Below, one piece after another: positions 41,738-49,537 of a stretch of DNA of 64,000 bases (position 1 is the first letter of the stretch; each line of letters begins with the position of its first letter). The translations under genes and the position numbers were made by a program. The stretch is from assembly GCF_024171695.1 (NCBI RefSeq), contig NZ_JAMTCF010000001.1, forward strand, positions 785,080 through 849,079, in the 5' to 3' direction. Source of the DNA: Actinosynnema pretiosum. Lineage in GTDB: Bacteria; Actinomycetota; Actinomycetes; Mycobacteriales; Pseudonocardiaceae. The notes under the pieces were generated by a model. The model was not told the DNA's origin. It did not search any database and was given only the letters and a program-made list of their open reading frames with translations.

Positions 41738-42976
41738 TTAGCGCAGGTAAGCGACCGTTGTGGCGGGCTGGTCAAGCCAAAGTCGGTGATGACCAGCGCT
41801 GGTCACCGTCATCCCCCACCGGTTGAGCTCTGCCCGGTCTGCTGCTTGCCAGGCGTGCAGAACAGGGGCGAGTTCGTCCCACAGCCTCCGACCGCCTCCC
41901 TGGTACAGAGTGGCGTGCCGCTCTTCAGCGGTGTCGGGGAGGTCCACGCGTGCCCAGCTGCCGGTGGCGGGGTGCAGCCACCGGTAGGACGTGACCGTCC
42001 TTGCGGTATCGGCGTCCGCGTGGGTGTAGACGAGCTGGCTGCGGTCGGCGACCAGGCTGGCGAAGAACGCGGCCAGGGCGAACTCGTCATCCAGTTGCGG
42101 GTGGTCGATGACGGTGCCGGTCGCGTTGGCGGTCGTTCCGTGTCCGCCGGTGGCCTCCAGTACGTCGGCGACCGGCGTGCGCGGGGTGTAATGCTGGAGC
42201 TCCGAGCGCAGGGGCATGAACCCCGCGCCGCTGAGGAACCGTCCTGACACCAGCCGCTCGCCCTGCTCCTCGCCTGCGTCGCGGAGCAGGACGATGCCCT
42301 TGGAGACGTTGGCGAGGATGGCTCCGGCGGGGGCGAGCTGGTTGATCCAGTCGGTGGGGACGCGGTCCATGCCGCACGTGGCGATGATGCGGTCGAACGG
42401 TGCGCGCGCCGGGGCGCCGAGCGCGCCGTCGCGGCACAGCACGGCGGGGTGGTAGCCCGCGGCGGCCAGGCGCTCTTGGGCCGGGATGGTGAGATCGGAT
42501 TCGACGTCGATCGTGGTGACGTGCTCGTCGCCGAGCACTTCGCACAGCAGCGCGGCGTTGTAGCCGGTGCCGGTGCCGATCTCCAGGACCCGGTGTCCAG
42601 GGTCCGTGTCGAGCGCATTGAGCATCTGCGCCATGAGGCTGGGTTCGGTGCTGGAGCTGACGGGAATGCCCTCCGCCCAGCGGGTGATCAGGGTGTCGTC
42701 GGTGTAGGCGGCGGTGAGCGCGGCCCGCCGCCGGGTCGGGTCGGGATCGGCGGTGTCGTGTTCGGTGAACTGTCCGGTGACGGGGTCGTGCACGGTGAAT
42801 CGGGGCGCGAAGACGTGTCGGGGGACGGTGGCGAACGCTGCCCGCCACCGTCCTGTGGATGCGGTGGCGGGCAGTTGGAGTCCTGCCGCGAGCGCGGTGC
42901 GCAGCGCGGGCGTTTGCGTCGGTTGGGAACCGGCTTCGGGGTCGGTCTCGGCGGGGGTGGGCGACGGTGTGCTCAT
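41738..42976 (-). CDS. tgmM: PIMT-like O-methyltransferase of a graspetide cluster
   Basis: 412 residues, longer than housekeeping protein-L-isoaspartate methyltransferase. The SAM-binding domain starts near residue 100 (EPSLMAQMLNALD, then VLEIGTGTGYNAALL) and is followed by FDRIIATCGMDRVPTDWINQ. A C-terminal extension of about 150 residues is typical of grasp-RiPP methyltransferases (TIGR04188 type). In fuscimiditide and related graspetides the homologue methylates an aspartate of the crosslinked peptide so that an aspartimide forms. Third gene of the tgmABM set, after the ATP-grasp ligase. Confidence 0.85.
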   Translation of the reverse strand: MSTPSPTPAETDPEAGSQPTQTPALRTALAAGLQLPATASTGRWRAAFATVPRHVFAPRFTVHDPVTGQFTEHDTADPDPTRRRAALTAAYTDDTLITRWAEGIPVSSSTEPSLMAQMLNALDTDPGHRVLEIGTGTGYNAALLCEVLGDEHVTTIDVESDLTIPAQERLAAAGYHPAVLCRDGALGAPARAPFDRIIATCGMDRVPTDWINQLAPAGAILANVSKGIVLLRDAGEEQGERLVSGRFLSGAGFMPLRSELQHYTPRTPVADVLEATGGHGTTANATGTVIDHPQLDDEFALAAFFASLVADRSQLVYTHADADTARTVTSYRWLHPATGSWARVDLPDTAEERHATLYQGGGRRLWDELAPVLHAWQAADRAELNRWGMTVTSAGHHRLWLDQPATTVAYLR

Positions 42977-43018
42977 CGAGCGGTCTTCACCTCGTGGACG
43001 TCGTGATCGGCAGGTCGG

Positions 43019-43993
43019 CTAGCCGTTGGCGAGTTCGTCGGCCAAGGCGCGGGTGATGTGGGGGCGCAGCGGTTCGATCCAGGCCCACTGGCCGTTGGGG
43101 TTGAGGTCGCCGTGGAACCACCAGCGGCCGTCGTGGTCCACCACGAAATCCGGGGCGGCGTAGGTCAGGCCGAATTCCCGAGCCAGGGCGAGGACGCTGG
43201 TGGCGACGTCGGCAGGGACCTCGACCGGGGTGTAGGTCAGTTGGTCGTGCGCGGCCCGCCAGTCCACCGGCTGCGATGTGTCGTCGACGGTGGGGTGGTC
43301 GATGCGGGCGGCGAACAAGCGGTGTCCCACGATGGTGATTCGGACTGAGTAGGCGCAGGGGATGCGCACCTGGAACAGGTGCACCGTGCGGGCGACGCCG
43401 TCCGTGATCTGCTCGGGGGTGACGATCTGGGTGCGCAACGCGACCCGCTTGCCCGCCTCGCTGCCGGGACCTCCGGTCAGCGGCTTGTACACCACGCCGG
43501 TGCGCGCGTGGGTGCGGCAGAAATCGCGTGCCTGGTCGGCGTCGTTGGTCAGCAGGGTCTCCGGCACGTTCAGGCCCGCCGTGGTCGCTGCGGTCAACTG
43601 TGCTGGCTTCTGGTTGGCGCGCGTCCGGTTCTCCGGGCGGTCGATCCAGCGCGCGGGTAAGGCGGTGAGCAGACCGCCGAAGCCCATCTGGGCTTCGGCG
43701 GTCACCCACTGCCGCTCCGTCGCGTTGAGATCGGGGTGCGGTGCCACAGGCCCCGGTTTGCGGTACCAGATGGCGCGCACAGCTGCCAGGTCCACGTCAC
43801 GGACGGGACCGCGTAAGGCACCGGTCCAGTGTGACCGGCCGGGCACCAGGTAGGCGATCTGCTTCACCCATTCGGGCACCTCGGCCAAGTCCATCCGCGC
43901 CACCCCCACCTCGCGGCGCGCCAGTTCGGCCACGACGAGGTCGGCGGTGGTGTCCTGGTCACGCGTGATCACCAACACGGACGGGAAAGGCAT
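43019..43993 (-). CDS. tgmB: ATP-grasp ribosomal peptide maturase (graspetide synthetase)
   Basis: 324 residues from ATG 43993. The N terminus (SVLVITRDQDTTADLVVAEL) and the RKPGPVAPHPD segment are typical of the TgmB/GRASP family (TIGR04187). The ATP-grasp fold has VVYKPLTGGPG for nucleotide binding, and DFVVDHDGRWWFHGDLNPNG holds the magnesium-binding acidic and asparagine residues. It forms ester or amide bonds between side chains of the precursor. It starts 7 bp after the precursor's stop codon. Confidence 0.92.
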   Translation of the reverse strand: MPFPSVLVITRDQDTTADLVVAELARREVGVARMDLAEVPEWVKQIAYLVPGRSHWTGALRGPVRDVDLAAVRAIWYRKPGPVAPHPDLNATERQWVTAEAQMGFGGLLTALPARWIDRPENRTRANQKPAQLTAATTAGLNVPETLLTNDADQARDFCRTHARTGVVYKPLTGGPGSEAGKRVALRTQIVTPEQITDGVARTVHLFQVRIPCAYSVRITIVGHRLFAARIDHPTVDDTSQPVDWRAAHDQLTYTPVEVPADVATSVLALAREFGLTYAAPDFVVDHDGRWWFHGDLNPNGQWAWIEPLRPHITRALADELANG

Positions 43994-44000
43994 CAGTTCG

Positions 44001-44285
44001 TCAGTCCCTGTCCACAACCCAGGTCATGTCGTACTGGGTGTCGCTGGAGGTCCCCATGTGAGGGACGCCGGGACCGGCGACCCAGGGCTGTCCGGTGGGG
44101 TCGATGTTGAGCTGCTGGTGCGGGTCGTAGGTGGCACCGTCGAGCACCACAACGCCCTCGTCGTCGTTCAATGGCGTGACCTGGGTCAGCCCGAACGGGC
44201 GCAGCGCAGGCGCGGACGGAACGTCCGCCGACAGCTCAGTCAGCCCAGGGCGCGAGGGAAGCGCCCTGTCGTCGATGATCGTCAT
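44001..44285 (-). CDS. tgmA: Graspetide precursor peptide
   Basis: 94 residues from ATG 44285 with GGAAGGAA upstream. The leader has the conserved LRPFGLTQV motif that the ATP-grasp enzyme recognises. After a DGATYDPHQQLNID segment the C terminus carries the core: PHMGTSSDTQYDMTWVVDRD, with threonine and serine nucleophiles followed by spaced aspartates, as in TIGR04186-type precursors. Which residues are linked, and which aspartate becomes aspartimide, cannot be read from sequence. Confidence 0.88.
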   Translation of the reverse strand: MTIIDDRALPSRPGLTELSADVPSAPALRPFGLTQVTPLNDDEGVVVLDGATYDPHQQLNIDPTGQPWVAGPGVPHMGTSSDTQYDMTWVVDRD

Positions 44286-44340
44286 GCCGGTTTCCTTCCG
44301 GTGATCGTTTTCTGGTTCTTCGGTCCTAATCGCAAATCTG

Positions 44341-44380
44341 GTCGGTGTCTTGTGCGGTCACTGCTACGCAGGACACCGAC
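44341..44380. promoter_or_regulatory. Inverted repeat upstream of the graspetide precursor
   Basis: Perfect 9-bp arms GTCGGTGTC (44341-44349) and GACACCGAC (44372-44380) with a 22-base spacer, in the 212-bp gap between the regulator and tgmA. Could be the binding site for the adjacent DUF5753 regulator, or a terminator of its gene. Confidence 0.5.
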
Positions 44381-44497
44381 CCCTTACCACAGGTTGCCGT
44401 CACCGCATCCTTGGTAGCTTGCGGGAGGCGCGCCCCTCGCGCGGCGACGTGCACGGGCATACGACGGGGTGGTTGGCCCTGCACGAGACGTGTTTCG

Positions 44498-45184
44498 CTA
44501 CTCCTGTCTCTCTGCCTTGGTCTCCTCGCCCATCGCGTCGACGGCGTCGCGGCACAGCGCCGCGAACCGCTCCAGGTAGACCGTGACCCCCAGGTGGTCC
44601 TTGAGCACCAGGGCGTCGGTCAGCATCTCCAGCATCACCACCGACTCGTCGACGATGCGGAACGAGCCGCCCTGCGGGATGCGGTGGTTGGGCAGGATGC
44701 CCACGTGCACATCCGGCAGGCGGGCGGCCTGGTCGAGGAGGACCCGTTGGTCCTCCCGCCCGGCCACCCACTCGGGCACGAGCAGGTGGACCGTCCGCCC
44801 CGCTCGCGTCTGCGGCACGGCGTCCACTCCCGTGAGGGCGAGCACCCGCAGCACGGTCGCCTCCGCCTCGAACAACCGAGCGTCCCGCCTGTCCAGACGG
44901 GCGAACCTGGAGCGCCGCCGCGTCTCCTCGGTGACGGCGCGGGCGAGCTGCACCGCGTGGGTGATCTCGTCCTGCTCCGCGCCGTAGACGCGCAGCAGAC
45001 GGGTGACGTCGTAGGGCGTGGGGGCCAACCGCGCCCGCTCCAGCTTGGAAATCTTGGACTGGCCCATTTGGGCCTGTCTTCCCGCTGCCGCCCCGCTCAG
45101 GCACGCCTTGAGCCGGGCTTGGCGGAGCAGATCGCCCAGCAGGGTCGCGGGGCTCTTGTCGGGAGGAACCGACGTCTCAGGCAT
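44498..45184 (-). CDS. XRE-family regulator with DUF5753 domain, upstream of RiPP genes
   Basis: 228 residues from ATG 45184. The N-terminal helix-turn-helix (QAQMGQSKISKLERARLAP) is followed by a DUF5753 (Scr1-associated) domain with VLRVLALTGVDAVPQ and ILPNHRIPQGGSFRIVDE. Shorter than usual for the family because the middle is compressed. Same direction as tgmABM, so it may be the cluster's own regulator. The four small genes upstream run into it. Confidence 0.8.
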   Translation of the reverse strand: MPETSVPPDKSPATLLGDLLRQARLKACLSGAAAGRQAQMGQSKISKLERARLAPTPYDVTRLLRVYGAEQDEITHAVQLARAVTEETRRRSRFARLDRRDARLFEAEATVLRVLALTGVDAVPQTRAGRTVHLLVPEWVAGREDQRVLLDQAARLPDVHVGILPNHRIPQGGSFRIVDESVVMLEMLTDALVLKDHLGVTVYLERFAALCRDAVDAMGEETKAERQE

Positions 45185-45205
45185 GTCACCTCTTCTTCGG
45201 GCGCT

Positions 45206-45352
45206 CTAGGCTTCGGAGGCGGATTCCCCGCCCGCCGGGGCGGGCACGGGCTCGGCGGAGTCCGCCCGGTCCTCGTCCGTTTCCGGGGCGCGGTCCTGTC
45301 GCCGCGCGGGCGCGTAGACCACCGACCACCGCCCCGGCCTGTCGCCGGTCAC
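45206..45352 (-). CDS. Very small protein in cargo operon (48 aa)
   Basis: GTG 45352 overlapping the upstream stop as GTGA. Basic start (GDRPGRWSVVYAPARRQ) and acidic, proline-rich end. Likely translated by coupling. Unknown function. Confidence 0.45.
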   Translation of the reverse strand: MTGDRPGRWSVVYAPARRQDRAPETDEDRADSAEPVPAPAGGESASEA

Positions 45353-45648
45353 GTCGCCCCGTTTTCCCGCGCACGCGTCCTCTTCTGCTCGGGCGTGAGT
45401 TCGGGGCGCTGCTGGTGCTCGCGCTCGCGGCGTTCTGCGGCCGAGCGCTCGCCCTGCTCCTTCAGCGACTCCAGCGCCTCCCGCCTCCCCGCCGTGACCG
45501 CTTCCTGGTCCCTCTGCCTGGCGAGCTGGTTCAGCGCGGCGGCTTGGGCGCGCGGTCTGTCCAGGGCGGTGGACCGCAGGCGCTCCGCCTCCTCCCTCAG
45601 CTCTCGGGCGCTTTTCTTGCTGTCCGCCAAGGGGTTCTCCTTGATCAT
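45349..45648 (-). CDS. Small helical protein in cargo operon (99 aa)
   Basis: ATG 45648 overlapping the upstream stop as ATGA. Almost entirely charged coiled coil (SARELREEAERLRSTALDR ... RREREHQQRPELTPEQK). No membrane segment. Unknown function. Confidence 0.55.
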   Translation of the reverse strand: MIKENPLADSKKSARELREEAERLRSTALDRPRAQAAALNQLARQRDQEAVTAGRREALESLKEQGERSAAERREREHQQRPELTPEQKRTRARENGAT

Positions 45649-46085
45649 CGAGAGTCAGCGCCCCGGCTGTACGCCGGGAAGGTTCCGATCGGGTCCAGCA
45701 GGATCGGCACGGTCGGCAGGTCGTCGGTGAACCACGGCGAGACGACCTGGTGGTCGGGGGACGACACCGGCAACCGCCCCGCCTGGTCCCTGCCGACTTC
45801 TCCCACCACCTGCACGGGCACGGCGAAGGGAGAGGGCCGCACCGGGACCCGCCTTGGCAGAGGCGGGGCCAGCGCCGCCAGTTCAGCGACGACCGGCCCG
45901 TCACCGGAGAACCGCGACGGCGCGGCAGCGCTACCGTCCGCGCGCTCAGGGCCACCCGCACGGGGTTCTCCAGGCCCTACGGGCGCAGTCGCAGCCGAAG
46001 AGGCCCCGCACGCACCCGACCGGTGGCGCGCGATGAGGTCGGCCACGGTGGGCGCGTGCGGCCGGGTTTCCCGGTCGTGCCTCAC
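45645..46085 (-). CDS. Unknown protein in cargo operon (146 aa)
   Basis: GTG 46085 overlapping the upstream stop as GTGA. Starts HDRETRPHAPTVADLIARHR, followed by an alanine/proline-rich middle, and ends in a beta-rich segment (DLPTVPILLDPIGTFPAY). Proteins of this style are frequent in actinomycete mobile elements. Unknown function. Confidence 0.55.
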   Translation of the reverse strand: MRHDRETRPHAPTVADLIARHRSGACGASSAATAPVGPGEPRAGGPERADGSAAAPSRFSGDGPVVAELAALAPPLPRRVPVRPSPFAVPVQVVGEVGRDQAGRLPVSSPDHQVVSPWFTDDLPTVPILLDPIGTFPAYSRGADSR

Positions 46086-46441
46086 TGCGGCACCACGTCC
46101 CAGTTGATCGCGGCCACCCGGTCGGCAAGCTCACCGCGCCGCCCGGCCCGCTTGCGTTCCTGGTAGGCGCGGTGTCCAGGCGTGAGCGGCCTCATGGTCT
46201 CCGTCTGCCCGATCGCGTGCACCCAGCAGTCGGCGCAGACGATTCCCTGGGGGTACGCCTTACCCAGGTCACGCACGTGCAGTGCGACACCGCACAGCGT
46301 CCACTGCCTGTTCCTGCGCCGCAGCCGCTTCACCACGCTCCGGGGAGCGGCGACCAAGTGGTTTCGCTGCGGCTCCCCGTTCTTACGGTCCACGATCAGG
46401 AGCCGCCACCGGTACCCGGCGGGAGCTGGCGTCCCCAGCAT
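46082..46441 (-). CDS. Unknown protein with cysteine motif in cargo operon (119 aa)
   Basis: ATG 46441 behind GGGAGG. Basic (VVKRLRRRNRQWTLCGVALH) with a later CADCW motif, possibly one metal site. First clear gene of the four-gene set that continues through 45,206 with 4-bp overlaps. Unknown function. Confidence 0.6.
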   Translation of the reverse strand: MLGTPAPAGYRWRLLIVDRKNGEPQRNHLVAAPRSVVKRLRRRNRQWTLCGVALHVRDLGKAYPQGIVCADCWVHAIGQTETMRPLTPGHRAYQERKRAGRRGELADRVAAINWDVVPQ

Positions 46442-47209
46442 CAGACCCTCCCTCTCGTCACCGCTGCGGCGGGAGAGCTGCCGGGAGGACGCCCTCCCGC
46501 CGCAGGGGCCCCCACGCCCCGCTCAGTTGACAGGCGTGGGGGCTGCTGGCCACCCGGTGCGGCCAGCGGTATGGGAGCGGCGGAGGCGTGGGCCTGGCGA
46601 AGGGGATACGCCCCCGCCGCCGCTGCCACCGTGAGGGGGCGCGGTACCGACCCTCTTGGTGGAACTCGGCGACCACGCGTGGACGCGGTGCCGAGGGCGG
46701 TAGTGCACGTTCGTTGCGCGGTCCGATGGCGTTGCGCGAACGTGTCAACCTGCAAAACGACCACGAAACTGAGGGGCGACCTTCCGGGCTTCGTGCTCAT
46801 CAGGACCGCCAAGGACGTGTTTTGGCACGGGCGTTGCTCAGCTCAGCGGTATTGCCATCGTTGAGTCCACGCTTCTCTTCCACGTGGCTTGAAGTCGTGA
46901 TCAACATCCGCCCCGCATCCACCTGATCTTTACCGCTGCCTGGACTTCCGGCCAGCAGTGCTCCAGTAGGTGCCTCGGCAGGCGCATCCGCCGTCTAACG
47001 AGGCGTTGGTTTGGGACTCGCCCCACGTCAGGACCTGTGGACAGCACTGCCGCAGGGCGAGCCGCCGGGTAGCCCGGCAAAACGAATATAGCGTGTCGAG
47101 CTTCCGTTTTGCGTACTCCGAACGGGCTACTTGCCTCCAGTGTCCGTCGAAGTGCGTTGATCAGTGAGCGACACTGTGGGGCGACAGCCGGAGAGAAGAG
47201 AGGCGAAGC
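46442..47209. promoter_or_regulatory. Divergent intergenic region of the cargo genes
   Basis: A 768-bp gap between the leftward cargo operon and the rightward DUF5753 regulator. A 123-codon minus-strand frame ending at 46,441 (TGATG with the next start) exists but has non-coding composition. An 8-bp inverted repeat CACGTTCG/CGAACGTG (46706-46713 and 46737-46744) is a possible operator. The rest shows nothing I recognise. Confidence 0.45.
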
Positions 47210-48091
47210 GTGGCCGAGAAGTCGGAAGACGAGATCGTTCCGATCCGCCGCAGGCATCTGGCGATCCGGCTACGGAAGGCACGCGAGGAACGCGGTCTGC
47301 TCGCCGAGGCAGTTGCGAAGTGGGCGGGGTTCTCCCAGTCAACTTTGAGCCGCATCGAGAACGCCAAGCAGCGGATTCAGGTCAAGCACGTGCGCTTGCT
47401 GGCGAACCGTTACGGCCTCGAAGCTGGCGAACTTGCCCTGTTGCTGAGCATGGCGGAGAAGAGTGATCACCGAGGACTGCTGGTCGCGCACGCAAGCACG
47501 ATCCCTGACTTCGCCGCAGCGTACTTCGATCTTGAGCAGATCGCGGTGGAGATGTGGGTGTACGAGCCGGGAGTTGTTTTCGGGCTCCTCCAGTCGCCTG
47601 AGTACGTCCGTGCCCTACGGCAACGCGATCAGCCCACCGCCACGGCGGAAGAGTTGCGGGCGTCGGTAGCTCTGCGCCAAGCTCGACAAGACGCTGTGGT
47701 CGCCCAGCGACCCACGATCCGGCTGGTGCTCGACGAGGCGGTCCTGCACCGGCTGGTAGGCAGCGATGCCGTGATGGCCGACCAGCTCCGGCGGCTGCGC
47801 GAGGTGTCAACCGACCCCAGCATGAACCTGACCTTGCAGATTCTCCCGTTCGCACAAGGTGGGCAGTACGGGGTCGGGATGGGGTTCACGATCTTGAAGT
47901 TCGGCGACAGCCCTGTGATGAACGTCGTCTACACCGAGCACATCCAGTCTGCCTCGTACCTGGAGGCTCCTCTGGACGTCAGCCGCTACGTTGACCAGTT
48001 CAACTTGATCTCGGAAAGCGCCTTGCCACCTGCGGATTCCCGCACGTTGCTTACTACCCTGATGACCGACCTGTGGAACAGTACGGACTGA
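47210..48091 (+). CDS. XRE-family regulator with DUF5753 domain (paired with DUF397)
   Basis: 293 residues, the usual family length, from GTG 47210 behind AGAGAGG. HTH at about 18-75 (WAGFSQSTLSRIENAKQRIQ), then DUF5753 with PGVVFGLLQSPEYVRAL, RQARQDAVV and LQILPFAQGGQYGVGMGF. Followed 14 bp later by a DUF397 gene, the standard pair in actinobacteria. Such pairs act like toxin-antitoxin or development switches in Streptomyces relatives; the role in this prophage is unknown. Confidence 0.9.
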   Translation: MAEKSEDEIVPIRRRHLAIRLRKAREERGLLAEAVAKWAGFSQSTLSRIENAKQRIQVKHVRLLANRYGLEAGELALLLSMAEKSDHRGLLVAHASTIPDFAAAYFDLEQIAVEMWVYEPGVVFGLLQSPEYVRALRQRDQPTATAEELRASVALRQARQDAVVAQRPTIRLVLDEAVLHRLVGSDAVMADQLRRLREVSTDPSMNLTLQILPFAQGGQYGVGMGFTILKFGDSPVMNVVYTEHIQSASYLEAPLDVSRYVDQFNLISESALPPADSRTLLTTLMTDLWNSTD

Positions 48092-48105
48092 AAGGGGTAG
48101 GCACC

Positions 48106-48303
48106 ATGGCGGACCTGAACTCGGTCACATGGCGCACGAGCAGCGCCTCCCAAGGCAACGGACAGTGCGTCGCGGTAGCACTGCTGGGTGCTGGGATCGC
48201 ACTGCGGGACAGCAAGAGCCCGCACGCGGGCACCCTTGTGTTGCCCCAGTACAGCGCAACGGCATTCGTCGCCGCCATCAAGGCGGGCAGGCTGGACGGC
48301 TGA
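48106..48303 (+). CDS. DUF397-domain small protein
   Basis: 65 residues from ATG 48106 with AAAGGGG upstream. Opens with VTWRTSSASQGNGQCVAVAL and has LRDSKSPHAGTLVL, the DUF397 signature. Paired with the upstream XRE-DUF5753 gene, as in BldB-type and related actinobacterial modules. Last gene before the right att site. Confidence 0.92.
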   Translation: MADLNSVTWRTSSASQGNGQCVAVALLGAGIALRDSKSPHAGTLVLPQYSATAFVAAIKAGRLDG

Positions 48304-48446
48304 CCGCTACCGACTCTGTCGACGGATAGGGGGTCGGCCACCGGCCCCCTTCTCCCCGCCGCCCTCGGCCATACCTGGTGACCCTCCCGGCTCTCCGGCC
48401 GCTCCTGCCAGTAGACCGACCTCAGCCTTCCCCAGCTTTCTGACCT

Positions 48447-48463
48447 GGGAAAACGGTTTTCCC
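48447..48463. terminator. Palindrome downstream of the DUF397 gene
   Basis: GGGAAAAC-G-GTTTTCCC, a perfect 8-bp dyad between the last cargo gene and the right att arm. Could be a terminator or a protein-binding site at the prophage end. Confidence 0.4.
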
Positions 48464-48497
48464 CCTGTTGTCAGTCAGTGTGACTTTGACATTCGCC

Positions 48498-48533
48498 AGG
48501 CCAAACGGAGAAGAGGGACGCGGGATTGGGCGG
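48498..48533. other. Putative attR: P arm and core candidate
   Basis: 48498-48519 is an exact 22-bp inverted copy of 8114-8135. Seven bases later, TGGGCGG (48527-48533) repeats 8106-8112 in direct orientation. Joining both ends would give an attP of about 59 bp with symmetrical arms and a 15-bp centre, close to the known size for serine integrases. Confidence 0.6.
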
Positions 48534-48648
48534 CTGCGGGCTCGCTGCGCTCGCCCCGCAGCCCGCGAGGCGGTCAGCCCGCGAGGCGGTCAGCCCGCTA
48601 GGGCCTGTCCTCAAAGCTGGTGGTGGTGATCTGCTTTGATCTTGGGTT

Positions 48649-49047
48649 GTGGTGCGCAGGCACGAGTTGACCGATGAGCAGTGGCAGGCCGTCGAGCCCC
48701 TGCTGCCCGCCTCGGGGGCGAAGGGTCGTCCTCGGGTGGACGACCGTCGGGTGATCAACGGGATGCTGTTCAAGGCCAAGACCGGGATCGCGTGGCGTGA
48801 CCTTCCCGAACGGTACGGGCCGTGGAAGACGGTCTACAACCGGTTCTGGCGCTGGTCGCGCGACGGCACCCTCACCGCGCTCGTGGCGAGGGTTCGCGTC
48901 ATCGCCGAGGCGATCGACGAGTTCGACCGCGAGGTGTCGGTCGATTCCAGCATCGTGCGGGCCCATCAGCACGCCGCCGGCGCCCGCCGCACGAGCGTGA
49001 TCGCGTCCCACACGGGGGGCGGTCGGGTCGTGCGGCGGGCGCCGTGA
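48649..49047 (+). CDS. IS5-family transposase, first frame
   Basis: 132 residues. LTDEQWQAVEPLLPASGAKG and RVINGMLFKAKTGIAWRDLP are hallmarks of the N-terminal helix-turn-helix domain, and VDSSIVRAHQHAAG has the first catalytic aspartate. It goes out of the conserved frame around a run of six Gs at 49014-49019. IS427-like elements normally join their two frames by programmed frameshifting. Confidence 0.85.
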   Translation: MVRRHELTDEQWQAVEPLLPASGAKGRPRVDDRRVINGMLFKAKTGIAWRDLPERYGPWKTVYNRFWRWSRDGTLTALVARVRVIAEAIDEFDREVSVDSSIVRAHQHAAGARRTSVIASHTGGGRVVRRAP

Positions 49048-49537
49048 ACCAGGTGATCATGCCATCGGCCGTTCCAGGGGCGGGCCCACCACCAAGATCC
49101 ATCTGGCCTGCGACGGCCACGGCCGCCCCCTGTCGATCGTCCTGACCGGCGGCAACGTCAACGACTGCACCGTGTTCACCCAGGTCATGGCCGGTGTCCG
49201 GTTCGACCGGCCGGGACCGGGACGACCGGCGACCAGACCGAGGCGGGTGATCGCGGACAAGGGCTACTCCAGCCGCGCCATCCGCTCCTACCTGCGCCGA
49301 CGCCGCATCCCCGCCACGATTCCGGAACGTCGTGACCAGCAGGCCAACCGGCGTCGCCGAGGCCGGGCCGGCGGACGCCCACCGGCCTTCGACCGCAGCG
49401 CCTACAGGCGCCGCAACGTGGTCGAGCGTTGCTTCAACCGACTCAAGCAGTTCCGTGCCATCGCCACCCGCTTCGACAAGACCGCCACCTCCTACCAAGG
49501 CATGCTCGACCTGGCCACGCTGCTCACCTGGCTTTGA
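49046..49537 (+). CDS. IS5-family transposase, second frame
   Basis: The continuation in the next frame (EPGDHAIGRSRGGPTTKIHL, then VLTGGNVNDCTVF with the second aspartate, and RNVVERCFNRLKQFRAIATR with the glutamate) completes the DDE transposase. It has no good start of its own; I give the region from the point where conserved sequence resumes. Function requires a +1 (or -2) shift from the first frame, so it is either programmed or decayed. Confidence 0.75.
   Translation, partial: EPGDHAIGRSRGGPTTKIHLACDGHGRPLSIVLTGGNVNDCTVFTQVMAGVRFDRPGPGRPATRPRRVIADKGYSSRAIRSYLRRRRIPATIPERRDQQANRRRRGRAGGRPPAFDRSAYRRRNVVERCFNRLKQFRAIATRFDKTATSYQGMLDLATLLTWL

Larger units (their letters stand above)
8106..48533. 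mobile_element. Integrated siphophage-type prophage, about 40.4 kb
   Basis: Between azlD and an IS5-family element lies a complete-looking temperate phage: serine integrase, repressor, replication genes, HNH, terminase, portal, capsid, connectors, tail, lysin and holin-like genes. A perfect 22-bp inverted repeat (8114-8135 and 48498-48519) and a 7-bp direct repeat TGGGCGG (8106-8112 and 48527-48533) mark the ends. For serine integrases the attP arms are inverted repeats, so one arm should remain at each end after integration. All expected structural modules are present and none is visibly interrupted except by inserted morons, so it may be inducible. No excisionase was recognised. Confidence 0.85.

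Noticed and set aside
46441..46812. Possible 123-codon gene whose stop overlaps the next start as TGATG
   Set aside because: The product is a compositional mix of proline, arginine and alanine with no ribosome site, and the following gene has its own strong site. Left as part of the intergenic region.
47040..47060. DnaA-box-like CTGTGGACAG
   Set aside because: A single near-match without a cluster is not evidence of an origin.
48559..48598. 16-bp tandem repeats before the IS element considered as a CRISPR-like array
   Set aside because: Two and a half adjacent copies without spacers; a simple tandem duplication. No CRISPR array or cas gene was seen anywhere in the window.
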